Shown here one piece after another: positions 33,185 to 45,752 of a stretch of 64,000 nucleotides of DNA. The notes under the pieces were generated by a model. It searched no databases. It had not been told where the DNA came from and worked only from the letters and a program-made list of their open reading frames with translations. Source of the DNA: Myxococcales bacterium (GTDB taxonomy: Bacteria > Myxococcota_A > Bradymonadia > UBA7976 > UBA1532); assembly GCA_020633465.1 (NCBI GenBank), contig JACKDN010000029.1, positions 33,228 through 97,227 on the forward strand, written 5' to 3'. Within the stretch, counting starts at the first letter, position 1, and each line of letters begins with the position of its first letter. The translations under genes were made by a program, and so were the position numbers.

Positions 33185-36100
33185 TCAGCCGACGCCGGGG
33201 ATCCCTCGGCGGCGCCGCCGTCGCAGCCCGAGCAGCAGCAACAGCGCCCACCCCCAGCCGCCCGAGCCGCCGGCGCTGGCGTCGCAGTCGCACCCGGTGC
33301 CGGCCACGTCGTCCGGGCCGCCGTCGGCGCCCGCGCCGGCGTCGCCCCCGCCGACGTCGCCCTCGATCGGCCCGCCGTCCTCGCCTGGCTCGACCGTGGC
33401 GTCGTCGCCCGGCGCCGCGTCGTCCAGCGGCGCGGCGTCGGCGCCTGCGTCGGTCGGCGCGCCCCGTCGTCCGCCGCCGCGGCGTCGGCGCCCACGTCGC
33501 CGCCCGCCCCCGCGTCGGCCAGCGCCCCGTCTCCGGGCGTCGGCGCGGCGTCCTCGGGCGTCACCGCGGCGTCGTCCCCCGGCAGCCCGGCGTCCTCGGC
33601 GCCCGCGTCGACCGGCGGCGCCGCGTCGACCGGCAGGGCCGCGTCGGGCGGCAGGCCAGCGTCGGGCGGACACATCTCGTCGACCGCCTCGTCGCAGTCG
33701 TCGTCCACGCCGTCGCAGTTGCTGTCGTCGCCGATGGGAAAGCCGGGCTCGCAGGTGTCGGTGAAGCCGCCGCGAATGCAGCGGATCTCGCCCACCGCGG
33801 CGCAGGCGCCCACGCCGCAGGCGGTGGGCATCGTCATCGCGTCCTCGTCGGCCTGACCGTCGCAGTCCTCGTCGACGCCGTCGCAGGCCCGGTCCTCGGG
33901 CCCCGGCACGCCGGGCCGGCAGTCGCCCACCGCCTCGCCGTTGACGCACTGCGAGAACACCCGCCGGCTGCAGGCGCCGACGCCGCACGCGATGTCGTCA
34001 CCGGGGTAGTCCTCGTCGACGAAGCCGTCGCAGTCCTCGTCCTCGCCGTCGCACGCCAGATCGTCCCCGATCGGCTCGGTGACCAGGCAGGTGTCCGTCG
34101 CCTCGCCGTCGATGCAGCGCAGCGCGCCCTCGCCGGCGCAGACGCCGCGGCCGCAGGTGGTGGCCGCCTCGGGGAAGTCCTCGTCCGAGGTGCCGTCGCA
34201 GTCGTCGTCGAAGCCGTTGCAGGTACGATCGTCGGGCGCGCCGCTGAACTCGCGGCACGTGTCGTTGAGGGCGCCGTTGGCGCATACCAGCCGACCACCC
34301 GCCGCGCACGCGCCCACGCCGCAGGTGGTCACCTGCTCGACGAAGGCCTCGTCGCTCGTCCCATCGCAGTCGTCGTCGACCAGATCGCACGTGGCGTCGT
34401 CCGCGGCGGGCTCGCCCTCGACGCACGAGTCGGTGACGACGCCCTCGGCGCAGGCGGTCAGGCCGTTGCCGGCGCAGGCGCCGACGCCGCAGGTGGTCGC
34501 CTGGGTGACGTAGGCCTCGTCGACGCGGCCGTCGCAGTCGTCGTCGGCCCCGTCGCAGGTGCTGTCGGGGCCGGTCGGGCGCCGGGCGAGGCAGGTGTCG
34601 ACCAGATCGCCCAGGATGCAGCGGCGCTGGCCGGTGCCCGCGCACACCCCCCGCCCGCAGGTGGTGTCGGTCGTCACGAAGTCCTCGTCGATCGCCTCGT
34701 CGCAGTCGTCGTCCACGCCGTCGCAGGTGGCGTCGCCGTCGACCGCGCCGCGCGGCGTGCAAGTGTCCTGCTCGGCGCCGGCCACGCAGCGGGTGAAGCC
34801 GGTGGCCGCGCAGGCCCCGACCCCGCAGCTCGTCGGGCGCGCCGCGTAGGCCTCGTCCACCCGGCCGTCGCAGTCGTCGTCCAGGCCGTCGCAGTCGGCG
34901 TCGTCGCCGGTGCGCGGCCCGGGCACGCAGGCGTCGACCTCGACGCCCAGCTGGCAGGTGCGCTCGCCCACGGCGGCGCAGACCCCGCGCCCGCAGGCGG
35001 TCGCCTGCGTCACGTAATCCTCGTCCACTGCGCCGTCGCAGTCGGCGTCCTGCCCGTCGCAGGCCGCGTCGTCGGCGGCGGCCTGGCCCGGCGCGCAGGT
35101 GTCCTGCTCGGCGCCGCCGACGCACCGCGTCTGGCCGCTCGCGGCGCAGGCGCCGACGCCGCAGACCGTGTCGCGCACGACGTAGCCCTCGTCGACGCTG
35201 CCGTCGCAGTCCTCGTCCTCGCCGTCACAGGCCAGATCGTCGGGCGCCGCGGCGCCCGGCGTGCAGGTGTTGCGCAGCCGGCCGTTGCGGCACTCGCGCT
35301 GGCCGACGGCCGCGCAGGCGCCGATGCCGCACGCCGTGGGCGTGGCCACGAAGGACTCGTCCACCGCCCCGTCGCAGTCGCCGTCGGCGCCGTCGCAGCC
35401 GACGTCGTCGTCGGTGGCCGCCAGCGGCGCGCAGTCGTCCATCACCTCACCGCCGACGCAGCGCGTGCGCCCCTGGCTGGCGCACACGCCCTGTCCGCAG
35501 CTGGTCACCTGGGGCCGGAAGCCCTCGTCGACGCGCCCGTCGCAGTCGTCGTCCAGCCCGTCGCAGTCCGTGTCGTCCCCGGTGGGCGCCCCCGGCGCGC
35601 AGGTCGACTCGACCTCGCCGTCGGCGCACACCCGCTGGCCCGCGTCCGCGCACACGCCCTGGCCGCACACCACGTCCTCGACGACGAAGTCCTCGTCGAG
35701 CGTGCCATCGCAGTCGTCGTCGGTGCCGTCGCAGGTGGGGTCGTCGTCGCCGATCTGGTCGTTGGGCACGCAGGTGTCGCGCACCTGGCCGGCCACGCAC
35801 ACGATCTGGCCGGCCGCCTCGCAGGCGCCGGCGCCGCAGGCCGTGGGCTGCACCGGGAAGGCCTCGTCGATGCGCCCGTCGCAGTCGTCGTCCTGCCCGT
35901 CGCAGGTGTCGTCGGACAGCCCCGTGACCAGCGGCGTGCAGGTGTCCACGGGCGCGCCGCCGACGCAGGTCAGCTGACCCACGGCGGCGCACGCGCCCCG
36001 CCCGCACGCGGTGGCCTGGCTCTGGAAGTCCTCGTCGACGCTGCCGTCGCAGTCGTCGTCCACGCCGTCGCAGGTGGGATCGGCCACCGCCCCGGCGCCC

Positions 36101-39100
36101 GCGCGGCAGGTGTCCTCCGGCGCGCCGTCGGTGCAGCGCAAGATGCCCACCGCGGCGCAGGCGCCCGCGCCGCACGCGGTGGCCTGCTGCGCGAAGCCCT
36201 CGTCTGCGCTGCCGTCGCAGTCGCCGTCGACGCCGTCGCAGGTGGCGTCGCCGGGCTCGGGCGGCGCGCCCGGCGCGCACCCGTCCTGCTCCTGGCCGCC
36301 GACGCACGCGGTCTGACCCGCCGCCGCGCAGGCGCCCTGGCCGCAGGTGGTGGCCCGGGCGCGGTAGCCCTCGTCCACGCGCCCGTCGCAGTCGCTGTCG
36401 CTGCCGTCGCAGGCGCGATCGGCGTCGATCGGGTTGCCCGGGCGGCAGGTGTCGACCTGCTGGCCCGCCACGCAGCGCAGCACGCCGTTGGCCGCGCAGG
36501 TGCCCCGCCCGCAGGTCGTCGGCGGCTGCGCCCAGGCCTCGTCGACGCGCCCGTCGCAGTCGTCGTCCACGCCGTCGCAGTCGTCGTCGGCGCCGGTCGT
36601 CGGCCCCGGCTGGCAGGTGTCGCCCAGCGCGCCGCCGACGCAGGTGGACTGGCCCTGCGCCACGCAGGCGCCGACGCCGCACGCGGTGGCGCTGGCGACG
36701 AAGTCCTCGTCGGTCTGCCCATCGCAGTCGCTGTCGACGCCGTCGCAGGACGCGTCGCTCCCGCCGGGCGCCGGCGGCACGCACGAGTCGACCTGCTGGC
36801 CGCCGACGCAGCGCAGCCGGCCGTTGGCCACGCACGCGCCCGCGCCGCAGGTGGTGTCGCGCGCCGCGAACGACTCGTCCGTGCGGCCATCGCAGTCGCT
36901 GTCGAGGCCGTCGCAGACCGTGTCGGGGCCGGTGGACGCGCCGGGCGTGCACTGCTCGACCACCTGACCGCCGACGCAGCGCGTCTGGCCCTGCGCCGCG
37001 CAGACGCCCGCGCCGCAGCTCACGGCCAGCGGCGCGTAGTTCTCGTCGACGCGCCCGTCGCAGTCGTCGTCCACGCCGTCGCAGGTGGGATCGCTCGGCG
37101 CGCCCTGCCGCGGCTGGCAGGTGTCGACGAAGGCCCCCTGCCGGCACACGCGCTGGCCGTTGGCAGCGCAGACGCCGGTGCCGCACGAGGTGCCGGTGGG
37201 CGTCACGTTCTCGTCCACCACGCCATCGCAGTCGTCGTCGATGCCGTCGCACGTGGGATCGGTGGGCGCCGGGAAGCCCGGCTGGCAGTCGTTCTGCGTG
37301 CGGCCGAAGGCGCAGGTGACCAGGCCCGGCCGCGCGCAGGCGCCCGTGCCGCAGGTGCTGGCGAAGTCGACGAAGTCCTCGTCGAAGCGCCCATCGCAGT
37401 CCTCGTCGACGTTGTCGCAGGTGGCGTCGTTGGGCGAGGGCGATCCGGGCTGGCAGGTGTTCACCTCGCGGCCGCCCTCGCAGCGGCGCTGGCCCTGGCG
37501 CGCGCAGGGGCCCTGGCCGCATTGGGTGGGCAGCACGAAGTAGTCCTCGTCGACGCGGCCGTCGCAGTCGTCGTCCACGCCGTCGCACAGGGCGTCGGCC
37601 GCCGAGGGCTGGCCGGGTACGCAGTTGCGCGGCTGGCCGTTGAGGCAGGCGTCCACCTCGCGCCGGCAGGCGCCCACGCCGCAGCTCAGGCGGCCCTCGT
37701 CGGTGCGGCCGTCGCAGTCGTCGTCCTCGCCGTCGCACTGCTCGGCGTCCCCGAAGGACACCGGATCGCAGCGCAGCGCGCCATCGCGGCACGCCACGAC
37801 GCCCACGCCGCACACGCCGACGCCGCCGGTGTTGCAGGCCGCGCCGCTGCCCGGGTTGTTCTCGTCCACGCGCCCGTCGCAGTCGTCGTCGAGGCCGTTG
37901 CAGATCTCGTCGACCGGCACGACGGCGCCCTGGCAGACCCCGAAGGCGCCGCCGACGCAGCTCTGGTTGCCGCCGCGGCAGGCGCCGACGCCCTGGGTGC
38001 CGGGCGGGCCGGGGTAGCAGGCGCGCGACAGCTGCTCGTCGGTGGCGTCGTCGCAGTCGTCGTCGAGGCCGTTGCACAGCTCGGCGCGCGGCTGACACGC
38101 CGCGGCGACGAGGGGATCGGTGCCGTCGATCAGCACCTCTTCGCCGTCGGTGCGCCCGTCGTCGTCCGAGTCGGCGTCGTTCGGGTTGGTGCCGTAGTCG
38201 CCCTCGACCGCGTCGGGGATGCGGTCGCCGTCGGTGTCGACCGGGCGGTAGTAGCAGACCGGCGCCTCGGCGGGCAGGTTGAACGAGGCGCTGGCCTCGT
38301 CGAGGAACACCACGACCGGCAGGTCGAAGGGATCGGCGGCCACGCGCACGAACTTGTAGACGTGGCGCCGGTTCTGGAAGCCGCGCTCGAGGAAGACGCC
38401 CGAGCCGGTGTCGTTGGTGTACAGCAGCAGGCCGTCGTCGGGCGGGAAGATGGCGCTGCGGGTCAAGAGGCGCGTGGCGGTGTAGTGGACGCCGTCGCCG
38501 CGGGCGCCGCCGAGGGTGCCGCCCACGTTGAAGTCGTTGGTGCGTTGGGTGGCGAAGCCGGCGACGGGCGTGCCCACGGTGCGCAGCAGGAAGACGTCCG
38601 ACTCCAGCCCCGGGTTGGTGCCGGCGATGCCGTGCACGACGGTCAGGGTGCCGTTGGGGGCGAAGCTGGCGTGGGGCTGCACGCCGCCGTTGGTGAACAT
38701 CGAGGCGGGGACGGTCGTGGTCCAGGCGCCGAAGTTCAGGTAGCTGATGCGCAGGGCGCCCTGCGTGGCGTCGCGGTGGGCGATGGCGATGGCGTCGTTC
38801 GGCCCGACCGCGACCGACGGACGCACGCCCACGCGGCGGCCGCCCACCTGGTCGGCGGTGACGATCGACCAGGTGCCGTTCGCCGCCTGGGTGGCCACCT
38901 TCAGGGCGCCGTCGTCCTCGTACACGACGGTCAGGTTGCCGCGGTAGCGGGTGACGTCGCAGCCGCCGCCCTCGACGTTGGACTCGAGGGTCGTGACGGT
39001 CCAGACGCCGGCCGCGCGCGACGCGAGCACCATGCGCTTGCGCTGGGCGTTGTGGACGCAGATGTGCACCGTGCCGTCGGCCTCGACGCGCATGCCGGTG

Positions 39101-39359
39101 TCCTCGACCTCGGCGGTCAGCAGGCGGCTGACGTTCTCGGCGGCGACCTCGGTGGTGACCGTCCGATCGGCCTCGATGCGGGTGTAGAGCAGCGAGCGGC
39201 CGACGCGCGCGACGCGGGCGAGGTGCATCACGCCGGCGTCGTCGACCTGGAGGCTCAGGCCGTTGCCCTCGTCGTTGTTGGGCAGGCAGACGCGCTCGAG
39301 ATCCTGCGCGGCGGCGGGCGCGGCGAACAGGGCGAGGGCGACCAGCAGCGCGGGACGCA

Positions 39360-39372
<13 letters not shown>
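33185..39372 (-). CDS. Giant exported MopE-repeat protein with CDC sorting tail (one frameshift in the stalk)
   Basis: GTG 39372, AGGAGG just upstream, 13-bp overlap with the preceding gene. Signal peptide (RPALLVALALFAAPAAAQ). Residues ~25-365 form a propeller-like domain, followed by a TSP3-like Ca loop (DTDGDRIPDAVEGDYGTNPND). Next come 27 repeats of ~55 residues with the core CDG-x-D-x-DCDG-x2-DE and CG-x-GAC, the unit of Myxococcus MopE (a copper-related surface protein in other bacteria) and related myxobacterial proteins. A Pro/Asp/Ala stalk leads to GTGCDCDASAGG, a hydrophobic stretch and RRRRRR (MYXO-CTERM-like). The repeat frame and the tail frame differ by one base near 33460, within CCCC/GCGCGC; without correction the protein would read on to 32608 without a tail. 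Confidence 0.85.
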
Positions 39373-41807
<2,435 letters not shown>

Positions 41808-41922
41808 CGTCGAGTCCCCCTCGGGTGGCATCCCCCGGGCGCATGGTGCCCCGAGGGACCGCTCGACCACAACTCCGGGCAACCTGGGCGGGCCGCCCGC
41901 ATCCACAGGGCAGGAGGTGCGC

Positions 41923-42528
41923 GTGCGTTCGACGTCGCCGACGATGATGCTCGAGCCGCCGCCCGAGCCGGCCCGCCACGCCGGCGGCGGGTGGTGGGCG
42001 CTGATGCTGCTGCCCTTCTTCCTGGGCGGGATGATCCTGTGGGTGCTGGGCGCGGTGTCCGAGGGCCTGCCGGGCGCCCGCTTCGCCCTCGCCTTCGCCG
42101 GCACGCTGTCCGTCGTCCTCTCGGGCGCGGCGCTGTGGCGGCTCTACCGAAGCCGGCGAGCGCGCAGCAACCTGGCCACCGTCGAGGCGCGGCTCGACCC
42201 CGAGCGCCCGCGGCGCGGCGCAACGCTCGAGGTCGAGGTGCACATCGACCCGCTCGTCGACGGCCAGCTCAACGGCATCAGCGTCCGGCTGAACGGCCAG
42301 CGCGAGGGCGAGAAGCGGCCCTTCCACCGGGGCTGGCACCTGTTCGACCACACCATGGCCCGCGGCCTGCGCCCCGGCGAGCCGGTGCGGCTGCGCCACC
42401 GCTTCGAGGTGCCCACCGAGGTGCCCGCCAGCCGCGACGGCGCGGTGCGCTGGTGGCTCGAAGTGGACGTCGACGTCGACGGGTGGAGCCCGTGGGTGTG
42501 CCGGCGTCCGGTCGAGGTGCGGGCCTGA
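41923..42528 (+). CDS. Small bitopic membrane protein with beta-sandwich domain
   Basis: 201 aa; GTG 41923 with GGAGG 5 nt upstream. Two hydrophobic helices (about 24-45 and 53-75) followed by Arg-rich LYRSRRARS, then a ~115-residue cytoplasmic domain of alternating strands (LEVEVHIDPLVDGQLNGISVRLNG; VRLRHRFEVPTEVPASRDG; WWLEVDVDVDGWSPW) that resembles an arrestin-like sandwich. I do not recognise a named family. Divergent from the Cys-rich lipoprotein gene. Confidence 0.7.
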   Translation: MRSTSPTMMLEPPPEPARHAGGGWWALMLLPFFLGGMILWVLGAVSEGLPGARFALAFAGTLSVVLSGAALWRLYRSRRARSNLATVEARLDPERPRRGATLEVEVHIDPLVDGQLNGISVRLNGQREGEKRPFHRGWHLFDHTMARGLRPGEPVRLRHRFEVPTEVPASRDGAVRWWLEVDVDVDGWSPWVCRRPVEVRA

Positions 42529-42539
42529 GGATCGGGCCG

Positions 42540-42757
42540 GGTGTGCTCACGAGCCGTTGGACGTCTTTCCGACTGGCTGTCAGCGGTCAGCGGTCAGCGG
42601 TCAGCCGGGCCCCGGTCGCGGTGCTCGCTGCGAAACCGCCCGGCGAGCTCGAGGCGCTGGTCGTCCGGGCAGAAGGTCCGATCGCCGCAGCGGACTCGAG
42701 AGCTGGCCGCCCGACCGTCCCGCCGCGGCGTACGGTCGAGCAGCGGGACAGAACACC
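42540..42757 (+). repeat. Dispersed element family 2, copy A
   Basis: Fills the gap between the membrane-protein gene and apaH. It shares its whole length in blocks with 60354-60589: GCTC(A/G)CGAGCCGTTGG at the left, a run of GGTCAGC units, GTCAGCCGGGCCCC, CCGCCCGGCGAGCTCGAG, GGGCAGAAGGT, a CCCGACCGTC block and a final ACACC. The outer ends begin GGTGT and end ACACC. This copy has four tandem CAGCGGT heptamers near 42580-42605. Non-coding. Confidence 0.7.
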
Positions 42758-42760
42758 CGA

Positions 42761-43579
42761 TCAGACCGGCTCGACGGGATCCACGAGGGGCTGCTGGACG
42801 ACGACGCCGTCGTCCAGGCGGACGGCGGTGAGGGTGCGGCCCCACACGCAGCCCGTATCGACGCCGAGGACGCCGGGCGCGCGGTACAGGCCCAGGGCGG
42901 CCCAGTGGCCGAAGACGACCAGGCGGTTGGGGCGAACGGCGCGCGAGGCGGCGAACCAGGGCCAGCGGCCGGTGGGCAGGGCCTGAAGGGGGCCGGTGAA
43001 GCGGTAGTCCGGGCGGCCGGCGACGTCGCAGACACGGATGCGGGTCAGCGCGCCGACGGCCAGGCGCAGGCGGGTGGCGCGCTCGGCCTCGGCCCACTCG
43101 GCGCGGACGGGCTTGTGCAGCGCGCGGACGAAGTCGCGCCAGCCGTCGCCGCGCAGCTGCGCCTCCGCGCGCTCGGCCCACTTCACCGCCTGCTGGCGGC
43201 TCCAATGAGGCAGCAGCCCGGCGTGCACCACCGTGCGGTCACCCTCGACGTGCAACAGCGGGCGGTGGCGCAGCCACTCGACCAGCTCGGGCGCGTCCGG
43301 CGCGGCCAGCACGTCGTCCAGGTGGTCCTCGTCGCGCTTCCGCGTCGGCGTGCCCGCCGCCCGGTTCAGCAAAGCCAGGTCGTGGTTGCCCAGCACCGCG
43401 ACGGCCGCCGGCCCCAGCCCGCGCACGAAGCGCAGCACCTCCAGCGAGCGCGGCCCCCGGTTGACCAGATCGCCGCAGAACCACACGCGGTCGACCCCGG
43501 GGTCGAACCGGATCTCGGTCAGCAGCTTCTGCAGGGTGGCGAAGCAGCCCTGCACATCGCCGATCGCGTAGACCGCCAA
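42761..43579 (-). CDS. apaH: Symmetrical bis(5'-nucleosyl)-tetraphosphatase
   Basis: Hydrolyses Ap4A to ADP; cytoplasmic. 272 aa from TTG 43579 (GGAGAGG upstream). Metallophosphatase motifs: YAIGDVQGCF (GDxxG), FCGDLVNRGP (GDxVxRG), VLGNHD (GNHD), HAG (VVHAGLLPHWS) and GHWAALGLY. The longer frame upstream lacks homology. Single gene between a dispersed repeat and an AT-rich island. Confidence 0.93.
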   Translation of the reverse strand: MAVYAIGDVQGCFATLQKLLTEIRFDPGVDRVWFCGDLVNRGPRSLEVLRFVRGLGPAAVAVLGNHDLALLNRAAGTPTRKRDEDHLDDVLAAPDAPELVEWLRHRPLLHVEGDRTVVHAGLLPHWSRQQAVKWAERAEAQLRGDGWRDFVRALHKPVRAEWAEAERATRLRLAVGALTRIRVCDVAGRPDYRFTGPLQALPTGRWPWFAASRAVRPNRLVVFGHWAALGLYRAPGVLGVDTGCVWGRTLTAVRLDDGVVVQQPLVDPVEPV

Positions 43580-43683
43580 GCGTCCTCTCCGTCCGAAGCG
43601 GGGCGGCAGGGTAGCACGACGGGGCGCGCAGATCGCCCACGGCGAGCGCCTCGATTTGTCGGGGTCGTGCCACACTAACAAAC

Positions 43684-43711
43684 TTAATCGACCATTTTTA
43701 CAGTTTAATCG
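43684..43711 (+). promoter_or_regulatory. AT-rich island with paired TTAATCG sites before the nucleotidyltransferase cassette
   Basis: The stretch 43671-43712 is the most AT-rich in the window. TTAATCG occurs at 43684-43690 and again at 43705-43711, 21 bp apart (two helical turns, same face), separated by CCATTTTTACAG. It lies 57 bp before ATG 43768. The arrangement suggests a promoter with a tandem operator, as expected for an autoregulated toxin-antitoxin operon. Inference from spacing and composition. Confidence 0.5.
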
Positions 43712-43767
43712 CCCCTCCCGGTGGCGCCGCCGTCGACGCCTCTGGCGCTCGGCCCTACAATGCCCGC

Positions 43768-44481
43768 ATGTCCGACCGTGCAGCCGCGCACCGACTGCTG
43801 GCGGCCCTCGGCGAGACCTCCCTCGGCGACGCCCCGATCCTCGTTGAATCGTCCGGCCTGTTCGGCTTCGACACCGCGGTCCCCGCGCTGACCGAGGACG
43901 TCGACCTCGCGCTGCCCGAGGCGCTGGTGGCGTCACACGGCGAGGCGATCGTCGCCGAGCTGGCCGCACGCGGCTTCGACCACCCTGCCGGCTCCGCCAC
44001 CTTCGTCGATCCGCGCGACGGCACCACCTTCGACTTCCTGGGCCACGGCGACCCTCTGCTGGGCGACCACATCGGCGGAAGCGGGCGCCTGAGAGTGATG
44101 GTGTTTCGCGACCTGTCGGTGCTGCTCGACGACCGGCGAACCGTGCAACGCCTCGCGCACGGCCGCGGGCTGTCGCCGGCCGGCTTCGTCGCCTCCAAGC
44201 TGCTGACGGAGCGCGCCCACAAGGGGTCGAAGGACAAGATCCAGGCGCTGCTGGTCATCGCCGAACGCGACCGCGACGATGCCTTTCGATCCGACCTCGC
44301 TGGCCTGCTGAGCCACTTCGACGCCGAACGGCTGGACGACGCGCTGGCCGACGCGCAGGGCGCGTTCATGGCGCTCGCGCACGATCCGTCCTTCCGGGAC
44401 GCGGGCGCCGAAGGCTATGCCAGCGCGGCGCAGGACGCGGCGCGCGGCCTCGAACTGCTGACGCAGGTGCTCGATGGGTGA
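43768..44481 (+). CDS. Nucleotidyltransferase-fold protein (AbiEii/MNT-like)
   Basis: 237 aa. Residues 28-46 give a nucleotidyltransferase core: SSGLFGFDT in the Gly-rich position, then Thr42-Glu-Asp44-Val-Asp46 (T-x-D-x-D), with a third acidic residue Asp89 in GTTFDFLG. The C-terminal half is helical. This layout matches the minimal nucleotidyltransferase/AbiEii superfamily, whose members act as toxins by modifying tRNA or as resistance enzymes; the usual GG is here SSG. Overlaps the next gene by 8 bp. Toxin role inferred from the cassette layout. Confidence 0.65.
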   Translation: MSDRAAAHRLLAALGETSLGDAPILVESSGLFGFDTAVPALTEDVDLALPEALVASHGEAIVAELAARGFDHPAGSATFVDPRDGTTFDFLGHGDPLLGDHIGGSGRLRVMVFRDLSVLLDDRRTVQRLAHGRGLSPAGFVASKLLTERAHKGSKDKIQALLVIAERDRDDAFRSDLAGLLSHFDAERLDDALADAQGAFMALAHDPSFRDAGAEGYASAAQDAARGLELLTQVLDG

Positions 44482-45019
44482 GCCGATGACCGCCGAGGCG
44501 CGGCTGCGACGTCTGCGCCGCGATCAACGCCGGGTCCAACGCGACCGGATGGCGCGCGACCTCGCCGGCCCCCTCTGGCGGCAGGTCCGCGGCGTCGTAC
44601 CCGCCGTCTTCGTCCTGGCGGGTCCGCTCAGTGTGCGACGACTCATCGCGCCGCGCGAAGCGATCATCGACGCGCTCCGCCCCCACGGCATCTTCGCGCT
44701 GGACACGGCCATGCGCCTGTCCGTGGGCGGCGGCTGCCTCGCTGGTGGCGACGTGCACGCCTACGCGCCGGCCGACGCCGTCGAAGCGCTGGCCGAAGCA
44801 GGCCTGGTCGAGCCGGTGGAAGATCCCGACCGGGTGCTGGTGCGCCCCTGGCCGGGCGCACCGCGCCTGTTCGCGGTCGCCGCCGCCCAGGCGCCGCCCC
44901 ACCGGACCTTGGCCGACGGCACCCGCCTCGTCACGCGCGCGCACCTCGTGCGGGAGTTGATCGGTGCGGTGGGCCTGCGCTTCGACCTGCTCGCCCCGCT
45001 GCTCGAGTTGGAGGGCTGA
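44474..45019 (+). CDS. Cassette partner of the nucleotidyltransferase (unknown family)
   Basis: 181 aa from ATG 44474 (ATG 44486 also possible). N terminus very basic (RLRRLRRDQRRVQRDRMARD), then FVLAGPLSVRRLIAPREAIIDALRPHGIFALDT and a conserved-looking end VTRAHLVRELIGAVGLRFDLLAPLLELEG. I do not recognise it. Overlap with the nucleotidyltransferase gene, the short basic head (possible DNA binding) and the operator-like repeats upstream make it a candidate antitoxin, in the reverse of the usual AbiEi-AbiEii order. Confidence 0.55.
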   Translation: MGEPMTAEARLRRLRRDQRRVQRDRMARDLAGPLWRQVRGVVPAVFVLAGPLSVRRLIAPREAIIDALRPHGIFALDTAMRLSVGGGCLAGGDVHAYAPADAVEALAEAGLVEPVEDPDRVLVRPWPGAPRLFAVAAAQAPPHRTLADGTRLVTRAHLVRELIGAVGLRFDLLAPLLELEG

Positions 45020-45035
45020 AGCGCCGCGCGTGACG

Positions 45036-45122
45036 CGACCCGTGACTCTGAGTCCTCCGAAAACACTCAGCTTTCTGCGGCGACCCGTGACTCTGAGCCC
45101 TCCGAAAACACTCAGCTTTCTG
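45036..45122 (+). repeat. Two tandem 42-bp units, 45-bp period
   Basis: Units 45036-45077 and 45081-45122 differ at one base (T/C after CTCTGAG). Each contains CTGAG ... CTCAG with CCTCCGAAAACA between, a 5-6-bp hairpin, followed by CTTTCTG. They lie 17 bp after the cassette stop. They could be a duplicated weak terminator or protein-binding sites. Confidence 0.75.
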
Positions 45123-45304
45123 GCCAGGCGATGGTCTGGTGTCGCCGTCGACCTTGGCGGATCGGGCGTCCAGCGGGCCTGGCGAGGGTGATCGCGGCCC
45201 GGCTCGGGCGCTCTCGCGGTTCTGAAGCTGGATGGGGCGCGCACGGGTGCGCCGGCGCGGGGGCGCGCAGCGCGGTGGCGGGTTCGGAGGCGCCGGCGGC
45301 AGGG

Positions 45305-45752
45305 TCAGCCGTCGGCGAGCGCTCTCGGGGGTTCGCCCGACTCCGCGGACCAGAAGGGCCACGGGGCGTCGGGCGGCAGGAAGGGGCCGACGATCGGGGC
45401 GTCGTCGAAGGCGTCGTTGAGCAGGGCCGGGTAGTCGAAGCCGTCGGGCAGATCGGTCCAGGGGTGCTCGGGATCGGCGTCGTCGTGGGTGACGGCGGCG
45501 CGGCCCTGCTCGACGACCTTGGCGACGGCGGCCATGACGGCGCCGGCGCCGTCGCGGCGGGCGGTGTACGCGGCCTTCAGCAGCTTGTCGGCCAGGAGCC
45601 TGGTTCGCAGAGAGGCGTCGAGCGGGGTGCGTCACCGAAGGCTCGGTTCAAGGCGCGAGAGCCCGACGACACCCGGCGGCATCGCCTTGCTCTCGCAACG
45701 CCGAGCGGAGCCTTCGGGGGCGTGCTCCCACGTTGTCGTTGAAGGCTGGCAT
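45305..45752 (-). pseudogene. Small gene disrupted near its 5' end by the dispersed element
   Basis: ATG 45752 has the strong Shine-Dalgarno GGAGGAG and begins MPAFNDN, but this frame runs into element copy 2 and stops after 34 codons (near 45646). Beyond the element, in a different frame, a protein-like sequence begins LADKLLKAAYTARRDGAGAV and continues AAVAKVVEQG...DLPDGFDYPALLND to TGA 45305. ATG 45535 inside this part has no Shine-Dalgarno. The simplest reading is one ~110-residue gene split by the element. Family unknown. It is possible that the 3' part is still translated from an internal start. Confidence 0.55.
45596..45730 (+). repeat. Dispersed structured element, copy 2 (right end missing)
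   Basis: Gap-free match to copy 1 from GAGCCTG (45596) through GTCGAGCGGGGTGCGTCACC and the hairpin arms GCGAGAGC (45655-45662) / GCTCTCGC (45689-45696), to GGGGGCGTGC near 45724. The CCGAAGGCTC / GAGCCTTCGG outer stem is perfect here. The last ~45 bp of copy 1, including the right terminal repeat, are absent. It occupies the start of a minus-strand gene. Confidence 0.8.

Noticed and set aside
33690..38080. Regularly spaced ~165-bp DNA repeats that might suggest a CRISPR array
   Set aside because: Period and spacing follow the 55-residue protein repeat, the units are diverged and in frame, and no cas genes or short palindromic repeats exist.
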